64,000 bases of DNA, from the NCBI GenBank assembly GCA_031841125.1, contig CM063114.1:41251574-41315573 (forward strand). Reading direction: 5' to 3'. The DNA comes from Acanthococcus lagerstroemiae (lineage: Eukaryota; Arthropoda; Insecta; Hemiptera; Eriococcidae). The notes beneath the pieces were generated by a model. That model had not been told where the DNA came from. It searched no databases and saw only the letters and a program-made list of their open reading frames with translations. Below are positions 56,258 through 64,000 of the stretch, piece after piece (the first letter of the stretch is position 1; each line of letters opens with the position of its first letter). The position numbers were made by a program, and so were the translations under genes.

Positions 56258-56550
56258 TTTAAAAATAAAAATTATATTTGCGAGTTTCAAATGAGAATTC
56301 TTAGGAATTATTCTTTCAACGTGGCTAACTCTTTCTTTTCCTCATCCGTGGTCATTCGGAATTTTTTAGTTATTTTGAATTTCTAACATCGGACATGGTT
56401 TTGATAGGTGATTGATTGTGTCGCTGATACGCTGAAGGATGGCTATATCATCCGAATGACCACGGATAAGGAAAGAAAGAGTTAGCCACGTTGAAAGAAT
56501 AATTCCTAGGAATTCTCATTTGAGACCGCAAGTATAATTTTTATTTTAAA
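56258..56550. repeat. Long inverted repeat, arms about 100 bp
   Basis: The left arm 56258-56360 (AATGAGAATTCTTAGGAATT, ATTCTTTCAACGTGGCTAAC) pairs with the right arm 56451-56550 at about 90 percent by eye, around a spacer of about 90 bp. It probably forms a stable hairpin. Confidence 0.85.
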
Positions 56551-56822
56551 TACTTAGTCCTCCTGTCTCATCTCAACGAGCGCTCAAGTTTGATATCCAC
56601 TCCAAAACATTAAATTCTTAAACAGGACTCTTAATTTTTAGGTGTAAGTAATTTGAAGTTCCTCATTTAGATTAACATTGACGTATATTATTTAGTTTTT
56701 AGAAATTGTGCCAAATTTTGTAATCGAAGTTACTGATTTTTTTTCTTCTATTATTTCTAGTTTTTATGAAAACGGGGCCAAATTGTTAAAGTTACTATCC
56801 TTACATTATAAGTAAAATGCCT

Positions 56823-56925
56823 TGGTGTTGTGGGACGTATGGCGATGCACGCATGCCAAAGTGGCCCTGAGACACCGCACCCCCGCACCGTACCTTTCGG
56901 CATCGCATCAGTACCGAGGTGTCAA
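56823..56925 (-). mobile_element. R1/TRAS-like LINE 3' tail only (copy C5)
   Basis: About 100 bp with the family 3' end (GTTGTGGGACGTATGGCGAT, GCATGCCAAAGTGGCC, GCATCGCATCAGTACCGAGG) and nothing further upstream. An extreme 5' truncation. No target duplication seen. Confidence 0.8.
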
Positions 56926-57300
56926 GTCACATAAACTGTACCAAATTTCGTGATGAAAGTTACTGTAGATTATAAGAAAAATTTCTCATTATTATAAGTT
57001 AAGTGCTTATTATTTCATAGTTTAAATAGAAATACAAATAATACAATCGTTATATACATGAACTTACTTTTATGTATTCTCATTGAAGAAGTCATCATTA
57101 TTCTTCTGCAGAAACTTTTCATAATGATTGACCGCAGTGAAAGAAATTCCATCGAAAGGTTGGCCACGGATAAGGAAATTCCATCAACGTAGCCAAATAA
57201 TGTTGGCCACGGATAAAGAAGTTCCATCAACGGTCAGTATTATCAGCCACGTTGATGGAAATTCCATCAACGTGGTCAATGAATCTTCAAAACGTTGCCC

Positions 57301-58736
57301 TCCTCCCCCTTCAGTATGACCACAGCTCAATGCCACCTTTTAATTCAAGGACAAGTACAATGGTGATTCCAATGAAAAAAAATTCAAATTGCTCAATTTT
57401 TTTTGGAAAAAATTAAAAGTTTAAACTGTTGCACTTTTCAGAGAATTACCCATTTACCATTTTATGTTTTAGTCCATAGTAGGCTGGTATTGAGGCTAAA
57501 CTCTGACCCCTTTTTCCACAGTTGTGGACCCAAGGGGATCTAATGAGTAGGTCTCCCATCCTTGTGTCTTTTAGCACCAATATGCAAAGTTTCATGCTTT
57601 TCTGACAAAATGCACCTAGTTTTTCACTAATGGACCGGCGCCATACTGAGACTTCCAGCCTGAAAGTTGTCTGTGCTAGAGACTTCGCCGACAAATATTC
57701 GAAATAACTTTGCCCGACGATTACGTTAAGGTTTAAAATATTAACATTAACGGATATAATATTATGTATTTAACGCGTGTCGTGCATCCAGACTGATGGG
57801 TTGCGCATCAAATAAACGTGAGCAACGGGATACTCGAAAATATACCGTGTTCTAGCGGCAGGGGTCTGGTACCTCCGACTGCCCACCAAGTTACGGTGTA
57901 ATTTAAAACAAGTAAACAGCGGTTTAAGAATCGTGAAAAGCCATTTATTGAATGTAATTATCGATTTTCCTATGTTTAGCCACATGCTTTCATGAGCTCG
58001 AATTTGATATCTGATTTACGATCGGCGCTGAAACGCCACATAATGAGGTCTGAAAGACTGCGAAACAGGGGAGTATCAGCTCGGCCCAGAGCTGGTGGGC
58101 CGCTTTGATGCTCGGATTGTATATTGTTTTTCGTGCAAGAAAATTAATAGAATGTTATAAGTTACGAGGCATTGGAGGTACCAAACAAAAAATAATATAA
58201 CATTTAATCTATGGAAGTTAGACCGTGAAACAAAGCACGCAAGCGAGATTTCAAAACCGGGTACAAATCCAAATCAAGTAGACTGAGAGTAGTGGCGGAT
58301 CCAAGGAGCCATATTGGGAGGGGAAATTTTAAACATGTAATAACAGGGTGTCCATTCTTGTTCAGAAATGATTTTCCCTGACTTTTCCAAGTTTTTCAGG
58401 CCATTTTTTCCAGTTTTCCAGACCCTTCAAATACCAATTACAAATGCAAGGGATGGGGGGGGGTCAAATTTTTTCGAACATCGTGAGCGGCGAATATCGT
58501 CAATCACTCCAGAAACTTTTTCTTACTACCATGGGTTTATGAAGCTATGGTAGAGGGTGTGCAAAGATTTAATAATGGAAATGATACCGCGCTCTATGGG
58601 ATGCAGCGTAGTGCGATGTCAATTAACGACTTCATAGATTTTTTTCGTGTGACTTAATGCCGATCGCGAAGGGAGGGGGTGAAAAAATAGAATTCGAAAA
58701 TTGGTTTATAGGTTTTCGAGGTCGCTGTATTCGATT
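57301..58736. other. Unassigned DNA
   Basis: No gene is supported. About 58345-58440 has TTTTCCCTGACTTTTCCAAG, similar to 7640-7745. GTGGCGGATCCAAGG at about 58294 looks like one half of a hAT-type end, but no partner was found. Confidence 0.35.
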
Positions 58737-59199
58737 TTAGGGGTAAATGTCATGGACCATGGAACATACTGATTTATCTGCTGATTGGGAGTCATCAGTG
58801 TATATTTGAATGGAATTAGGGTATTTGTTAAGGAAATGATTGAGATTTTGTTGGGATTTGTCGACGTTGGTAGGTGATAGGTCTAGCTTTCGTGGGTATG
58901 AGAGCCAAGGTGGATTGATGTTGTAGGGGGGATGTAATAGTTTGTCATTAGTTTGAATAATCGATTGTAAAAGATTGTTGTTGTTGAAAGAGAGGGAATT
59001 AGGAGGGATCATGAAATGAAGGGGCTGGTAAAGTTGGGGTGAGCGAGAATGTTGAGGATAGCATTCGTGGAGATGAGATGCCTTCGAATATATAGAGGGG
59101 GTTCGGATGACTCGCATAGCAGACTATCGGTAGGAGTAGTTCGGAAAGCACCGGTGATAAGTCTTAGACAAGTTCTGGGTAGTATTTAGAGAGTCGAGA
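58737..59199 (-). pseudogene. I-like LINE (part 3): RT C-terminus and start of RNase H
   Basis: Minus strand, several frames: LRLITGAFRTTPTDSLLCES, then EPPLYIRRHLISTNAILNIL, AHPNFTSP, then in one frame (59117-58737) PWLSYPRKLDLSPTN and NSIQIYTDDSQSADKSVCSM. FRT-P-DSL---EPPL--RR is the connection segment after the RT in I-like elements, and IYTDGS-S is the first RNase H block (here D replaces G). It stops at 58737, within RNase H. The reading frame continues from part 2 across miniature element F3. Confidence 0.75.
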
Positions 59200-59594
59200 C
59201 CCGATGCGCAAAAACCCACTGGTTACTCGTGGAGAAGTTACCCTTTTATAACCCTTCGACATAGGCGCCGACTTGGCACTTTTTGGAAGGGCTCCCCCCT
59301 CCCAATGTTTTCAACTCAAAAATGGAAAAAGTACAACAAATTTTACCGTCAATGTTTAAATTTAACAAAAAAGAAAAAAGAGAGAAAACGAATAAGAATA
59401 AAATCGATAATACCGAAATATCAGACGTGTCTCAATAAAATAATCAAAGAAAAAACCACGCTCCAACTGATTCTGCCCTCCTCCTCCCCCAATATTTTCC
59501 ATAAGTCGGCGCTTATTCCCTTCGACTACCCGGGTAACGGAAGGGTTACACAAGGGTAACTTCCCGGGTAACTTGCGGTGTTCTGTGCATCGGG
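59200..59594. mobile_element. Miniature element F, copy F3, itself carrying a nested element
   Basis: Ends CCCGATGCGCA (59200) and TGTGCATCGGG (to 59594). Internal TTACCC / GGGTAA words make it almost fully palindromic once the nested 59261-59517 element is removed, about 130 bp in all. It sits inside the I-like LINE, between its RT thumb and connection segments. Confidence 0.8.
59261..59517. mobile_element. Nested miniature element with 9-bp target duplication
   Basis: Terminal repeats ATAGGCGCCGACTT and AAGTCGGCGCTTAT match with one mismatch. CCCTTCGAC occurs at 59252-59260 and at 59518-59526. The interior is non-coding, with GGGCTCCCCCCTCCC just inside the left end and CCTCCTCCTCCCCC just inside the right. 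It lies wholly within F3. Confidence 0.85.
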
Positions 59595-60112
59595 GAGGCA
59601 CAGTTGAGAGGCAAAACCGCGGATGAGAGTTTCATAAAGTTTCAGGAGCGTTGATCTATCCGATCCGTATGAGGTTTAAGCGAGTTTTTTGAGAAGGCTG
59701 ATTTTTCTGAAGCATTTGCTTTTAAGATTTTGGATCTATGGAGTCCAGGACGAGGAGTTATCGAAAATTGCACCAAGGTATTCCTTGCTTGTGACGAGAA
59801 TAGGCGTATCACCTAGGTAGATATTTAGGTTCTTAAGACATTTGTAATGTTTACAGAATTTAATCGCTGTGGTTTTGACTTGTGAGATTTTAGGTCCGTT
59901 GAATTGAGTCCAGATTAGAATCTGATTGACAGTTTGTTGAAGAAGGTTTTCTCCTGGTTTGGATTCTTTGCTACAGATATAGATGCAGAAGTCAGCTGCA
60001 AAGAGTGCTTTTTGAAGATGAGTGGAAGAACAGACAATGCAAGGTCGTTTATACTTATCAGAAATAGCGTAATGAATTTGCGATACGGACAACGAATTCT
60101 CTATGAACAAAG
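59595..60112 (-). pseudogene. I-like LINE (part 2): RT palm and thumb
   Basis: Minus strand: RRPLFIENSLSVSQIHYA, then LQKALFAADFCIYIC, LLQQTVNQILIWTQFNGPKI, SQVKTTAIKFCKH and KEYLGAIFDNSSSWTP, then in another frame GSDRSTLLKLYETLIRG. The catalytic F-A-D-D box reads FAAD, so one catalytic Asp is lost. The PQG block expected before it seems deleted. The region just upstream is interrupted by element H2. Confidence 0.8.
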
Positions 60113-61000
60113 GACGTCGTGTCTGGGTGTTCAAGGTGTTCACTGCACACCCACTTAATTTTTGTCTTACAACAAAAATCCCAGAAACGAGGAAAGATAT
60201 TTTGATTAAAATACAAAATATAACCTCGAAAAATTGAAAAATAATCTGTTCACTAGCAACATTGCACACTCTCGTTGGTCTTAATACAGTGGCGTTATCT
60301 TTGTCACAATTACTATGGGAATCGCGTAGGATGCTCACTAGCAACATTGCACACTCTCGTTGGTCTTAATACAGTGGCGTTATCTTTGTCACATTTATTA
60401 TGGGAATTGCGTAGGATGCTCACTAGCAACATTGCACACTCTCGTCAGTCTTAATGCAGTGGCATTATCTTTGTCACACTTACTATGAGAATTCGCATAT
60501 AAAACTGAAGGGTGCGCTACAAGTGGCACTTTTTGGAAGCTTGTCAAGAAGATGATCGTGTAGGCGCACACAACACGCCATTCGCCATTTACGCGTTATC
60601 AGTTATACATGATCACCTTCTCGACGTCAGACTACTAGCGCCACTATAGTGCGTTTTATATGCGAAAATTGCATAGATGTTCACTAGCAACACTGCACAC
60701 TCTCATCAGTCTTGTTGCATTGGCGTTTGCAACAAAGACCACAAAGAGTGAAGCGGAGACTTCCTTAATTTAACTGGCAGGGTGTTCACCAGCAAAAATG
60801 AACGTTCTGGAAGCGTATGCACATGATATTTAGTGAGTGGGTGGATGCAACTTCATTCTTTATTGACCCTCATTATTTATGCATACTGATACTGATCATA
60901 AGTTTTTGATACTACTGATTTTTTCGTGGAGGGGAGGGGGGAGGGAAGGCGCAGACCCACCAGTTGAACACCCGGGAAAGAGCACCACGTGACGCCACTG
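60113..61000 (+). mobile_element. Minisatellite-bearing element H, copy H2, inserted in the I-like LINE
   Basis: Same left flank (GTCTTACAACAAAAATCCCA) and right flank (GACCACAAAGAGTGAAGCGG, ending GACGCCACTG at 61000) as H1. The internal array has cores at about 60247, 60330, 60415 and 60678, and is broken at 60491-60665 by another small element. The RT of the host LINE breaks exactly at the outer edges. Confidence 0.8.
60491..60665. mobile_element. Small inverted-repeat element inside the H2 minisatellite
   Basis: Termini TCGCATATAAAAC (60493-60505) and GTTTTATATGCGA (60653-60665) are perfect inverted repeats. The surrounding minisatellite unit (ATGAGA ... ATTGCATAG) is split by it, while other units are continuous. 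Non-coding. Confidence 0.75.
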
Positions 61001-62105
61001 TTATGAAGGAGGAAGTTACATAGATATAAAGTGATGCATACTACCGCTAGTGGATAAAATTCTCCGTCTTAGGATTGTGTTAGATGCTTTGCTGATGTTG
61101 AAGAATATTGCTAGAAGTTGTTTTTTTTCTTTTCTTTTTTTCTTTCTTTTTTTCTTTTTTAAATAGTGTGCTTCATTTAGTTTGCTGTTGATGTGAATTA
61201 GCTGATGATGTGTAGATCTTCCGGAGCGGAATCCGCATTGGGAAAGAAAAAGTTTGCCGGTGTATTCTGGGAACCACATAGGACTCGTTTGTTGAGATTC
61301 TTTCGAAGATTTTACAGAGGTTGGATGTTGGAGATATCGGTCTATAGCTATCGATCTGGAAAGGGTTTTTGTTTGGTTTTAGGAAGGGAATTACGACAGC
61401 TTTTCTCCATATAGTAGGGAAGGAGTGGGAGTTCCATATTTTGTTAAAGATTTGTAGGAGTAGGTGGATTATGTTGTTGGGAGCTTTTTGAAGGAATTGT
61501 ACATGGAACTGGCCTGGACCAGAAGCCGCGGTTTTTGAGGAGTTAATTGCCTCTTCTAGTTCTCGAAGTGTAATACGAGTATCGTTATTGTAAATTTGAT
61601 CGGGTGTTTCGTGAGGAAAAGTATTGTCGGTGAATAGATGAGGAGGGATGGAGTTAGAGATGTTGCTGAGTTAATCTACTATGGCGTTTGCTATTGCTGT
61701 GGGGTCAGTATTGATTTCGTTATTGATAAGAATACTCTTTGGTGAAGAGCTACACTTTTTGGATTCTATTGTCCGGATTACTGACCAGACCTGAGAGCTG
61801 CTGACAGAAGTGTTAATGTTTGATATATGTATTTCCTCCAAAATTCTCTGTTCGTATGTTTTATGGTACGTTTAGCGATGGCTCGCAGTCTTTGGTGATT
61901 AAAAAGGTTGAGATGAGTCGGGGACTTTTTTTTAGAGTTTTTAAGGCTTTTCTACGATTTCGTATCGTGGTACGGCAGTCTTGTGACCACCATGGTACCG
62001 ATTTCTTACGGAGGGTGTTTCTCTTGAAATCCCTTCCAAGACTGTCGCATTGTTCGATATATTTCCTCAGTGTTTCGAAAACCTCTTCATAGCATATTGG
62101 CGATT
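61001..62105 (-). pseudogene. I-like LINE (part 1): RT N-terminal half
   Basis: Minus strand, several frames: HISNINTSVSSSQVW, IRTIESKKCSSSPKSILI, RITLRELEEAINSSKTAASG, PGQFHVQFLQKAPNNIIHLL, WRKAVVIPFLKPNKNPFQ, DSYRPISPTSNLCKIFERI, then QCGFRSGRSTHHQLIHINS and FFNISKASNTILRRRIL, which covers the first catalytic block (KAFDT in the family, here KASNT). A T-rich expansion (about 61120-61160) encodes a lysine run. The endonuclease is absent. It is the 5' half of the element continued in parts 2 and 3. Confidence 0.82.
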
Positions 62106-62990
62106 TTCGTCAACCATTTCTCTCTTTTGCAAATGGTTGACCAATGAGGTAGTCAGGTCATTATTAACGCTGAGTGAACGCCTTCCCGACTTAGAGTGAC
62201 TTGGAGAAAAAAGCCGCCGTGAAAATGGGACGGAGTGGATTGTTCAGACATGCACGAAAAGCAACCGAAGAAGGAAAGTTGCGAGTTTTTTCCCATTTTT
62301 TTTCCATCTGTGCCAGCCGAGGAACCTAACCGTAAAGAGGGCTCACCAAATTGCTATATCTGCGTGGCTCTACCTGTAAGGTCACGAGCGGCTAGCTGGC
62401 TACTGTTTCAATAATAATTACTTTCTCGGTAACGGTTGTAAACTTTACGAACTTGGTTTGCGTGTTTCTTGGCTACCGGTTTTCTTCGGCGTTGTTTTCC
62501 GTCCGATTAAATCGCTCGATGACATTACAAATTTATTATTGATCGCGCACGAGTGCCGATTTAGCCGTGAAACGTGTGTACCAGATAGTGTCGCCAGCCG
62601 ACGATAATTAACGGCGATGAAAAATGAGCAACAAATCATTTGAATTTCGGCGAACCGTTGCTCTGGTCGTGAAAATGAACAGTGACTCCGTAAAAAAAAC
62701 TGTATGGGCAATGTCGGGTGATGATTCGATTCAAATTTCGACTTTGATCTTATTTTGAGTATTTTTCACGGTGACATATTTTCTCATTGAAAACCGAGTG
62801 AAGCTGAACCTCCTCACCCCGCCTTACCCTTCCAGGGTTACTGAATTATCAATTCGCCGTTGTGAAGGTAACTAAAAATGCTAGATGAACACTTAATCCA
62901 GGCACATTATATGCTTAAACGGCTTGAAAAGTGATCAACATGAAGCAAAAGGTTTGCAACAGATTATTACAAAACAATATGCCGTAACAC
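62106..62990. other. Unassigned DNA
   Basis: No recognisable gene or repeat. GC content is somewhat higher between 62200 and 62680. Open frame 62445-62711 (-) is unrecognised. Confidence 0.35.
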
Positions 62991-63410
62991 GGGGTGACCT
63001 TGCAATCACGGGGTGACTTGGCACACGTATGTTTTCATTACTCCTAGATGCGCGCGGTAAAATTGGAACCTGTGGCAACACTGACACGTGACTTGGATGT
63101 TGTAGCTGTCGTGTAAAACCAACTTGGTGTAACTCTATTATTTCCAGGCAGTGTTATCTGGTCGTTAGTGCCGAGCTTCAAAAAGTGTATCAAAGTTATA
63201 TCACAGGCATTGTTTCAGATAGTGAGTGAAAATAAGGAAATTGTGTGCGCTTGTATCATTACTCGAAGGATTTGATCGCGGTCATGATAATAGTAAACTA
63301 TTGTGTATTAATCAGCACAGTGCACGTATTGTAGCAACTAGTGAAAAACTGAAAAGAAATCACGGAGGGGGTGATTTTGCACAGAATTGTTTATTTCTTC
63401 TTCAAGCAGA
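62990..63410 (+). repeat. Dispersed repeat family G, copy G2
   Basis: ACGGGGTGACTTGGCACACG, GAGCTTCAAAAAGTGTATCA and TTTGCACAGAATTGTTTATT match the inverted copy G1 at 47.18-48.25 kb, without its two inserts. A 112-codon frame starting at 63226 covers it and shares FAQNCLF-LQ with G1. The function, if any, is unknown. Confidence 0.65.
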
Positions 63411-64000
63411 CCGTCCCGTGACTTTGCGAGGCTTAAGGCAAAAATTAAACACAAAGTGCGAACATTTTTTTGTTCTACGAAAAGGCGCGCTAAGGCGAAC
63501 CCTACACAGTTTGAGCGGCTTAAATTTAATTTCAGTACCTACGTATCGAATAATTATTTTTTAAAATTATTATTATATCCCCACTCCCCCTATTAACCTA
63601 CAAACTTGGGAAATTTCGATTTTCATTTGGAAAAATCGAGGAGTTGGTGATTTGTTCAATTGTTTGGTTGACATAGGAAATTTTGTAACAGTCGTTATTT
63701 ACCAAATTACTAAGAGTTCAGGAAAGTCAGAAATTTCGGTGGTCAGTCAGGATAATTGAGACCCAGTCGAAAAAATACATAAGACGAGAGAGTTTCTTTT
63801 TGGCTTATCAAGTAATTTGTTATTCAGTAATGATTTTTCATGCCCCCTCCCCTTTCGTCTATAGACATGTTCTTCGCGCCGGCCTAGATCGAAATGGACG
63901 CAAATGCGACCAATTCTTCTCTCAGCCTCCTTTTTATTCAGTGTAGTTAATAGTTTACATGCTGTTCTCGAAGTTGGAGATACATCAGTTAGTTCCTTAA
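63411..64000. other. Unassigned DNA to window end
   Basis: No recognisable gene. C-rich clusters at about 63580 and 63845. Confidence 0.3.

Larger units (their letters stand above)
55771..57300. repeat. Field of CAACGTGG / CCACGGATAAGGAA words
   Basis: Variants of TTCCATCAACGTGG and CCACGGATAAGGAA occur at least ten times in both orientations (for example 55776, 55970, 56318, 56460, 57170, 57215, 57247, 57268). The two tandem units at about 57160-57245 share GTTGGCCACGGATAA and TTCCATCAACG. The stretch also holds a long inverted repeat (56258-56550) and an R1/TRAS-like fragment. No coding sequence. Confidence 0.65.

Noticed and set aside
1..64000. A new multi-gene biological system (defence, biosynthesis or similar)
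   Set aside because: No group of intact neighbouring genes exists. All recognisable coding sequence is transposon-derived and broken.

Overview
The window is eukaryotic, most probably insect or other arthropod, nuclear DNA. It is AT-rich and carries reverse-transcriptase (RT) fragments of several non-LTR clades (RTE-like, Jockey-like, R1/TRAS-like, CR1/L2-like and RNase H-bearing I/LOA-like), tRNA-derived SINEs and many short inverted-repeat DNA elements with hAT-like ends. I found no intact host gene, no rRNA or free tRNA gene, no CRISPR array and no prokaryotic gene organisation. Every long homology I can name is to a transposable element, and nearly all are truncated, frameshifted or split by younger insertions. 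The species cannot be fixed from this sequence.

Layout. 0-3 kb: RTE-like RT C-terminus (-) and an R1/TRAS-like C-terminus (+). 5.8-9.9 kb: a SINE, a dispersed repeat and an unusual tract built from the word GATGCGA and its complement. 9.9-12.6 kb: a chimeric SINE+Jockey unit (-) and an RNase H-bearing LINE split by an R1/TRAS-like fragment. 15-17.8 kb: an RTE endonuclease stub, then dispersed repeat family B interrupted by another R1/TRAS-like insert. 18.1-23.4 kb: a palindromic element, a TATCGATA-rich transposon end, an inverted copy of B, the second SINE+Jockey unit, another SINE and an RT fragment. 23.6-27.7 kb: the longest RT (CR1/L2-like, +) meeting the tail of another LINE (-). 28.7-33 kb: repeat families E, D and B with nested miniature elements. 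34-42.8 kb: two hAT-type miniature elements with perfect 8-bp target duplications, an RT fragment split by about 1.7 kb of other DNA, a diverged tandem duplication and a hAT transposase C-terminus. 44.7-46 kb: an R1/TRAS-like insert with an 18-bp target duplication, then a pogo/Tigger-like transposase N-terminus. 46.9-51 kb: a hAT miniature element, a 710-bp foldback element and further inverted-repeat elements. 53.5-61 kb: two copies of an element carrying an internal minisatellite, a field of CAACGTGG-containing inverted repeats and a long I-like LINE (-) with nested inserts. 62-64 kb: mostly unassigned sequence and one dispersed repeat.

There is no gene pathway here. The window is best read as an archaeological section of transposon insertions. 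Several insertions can be dated relative to one another, because uninterrupted paralogous copies or target-site duplications are present in the same window. I did not find a new functional system. The least explained objects are the GATGCGA tract, the SINE+Jockey chimera, the complex foldback element and the minisatellite-bearing element. Coordinates of repeat edges are estimated by eye and may be off by a few bases to tens of bases.
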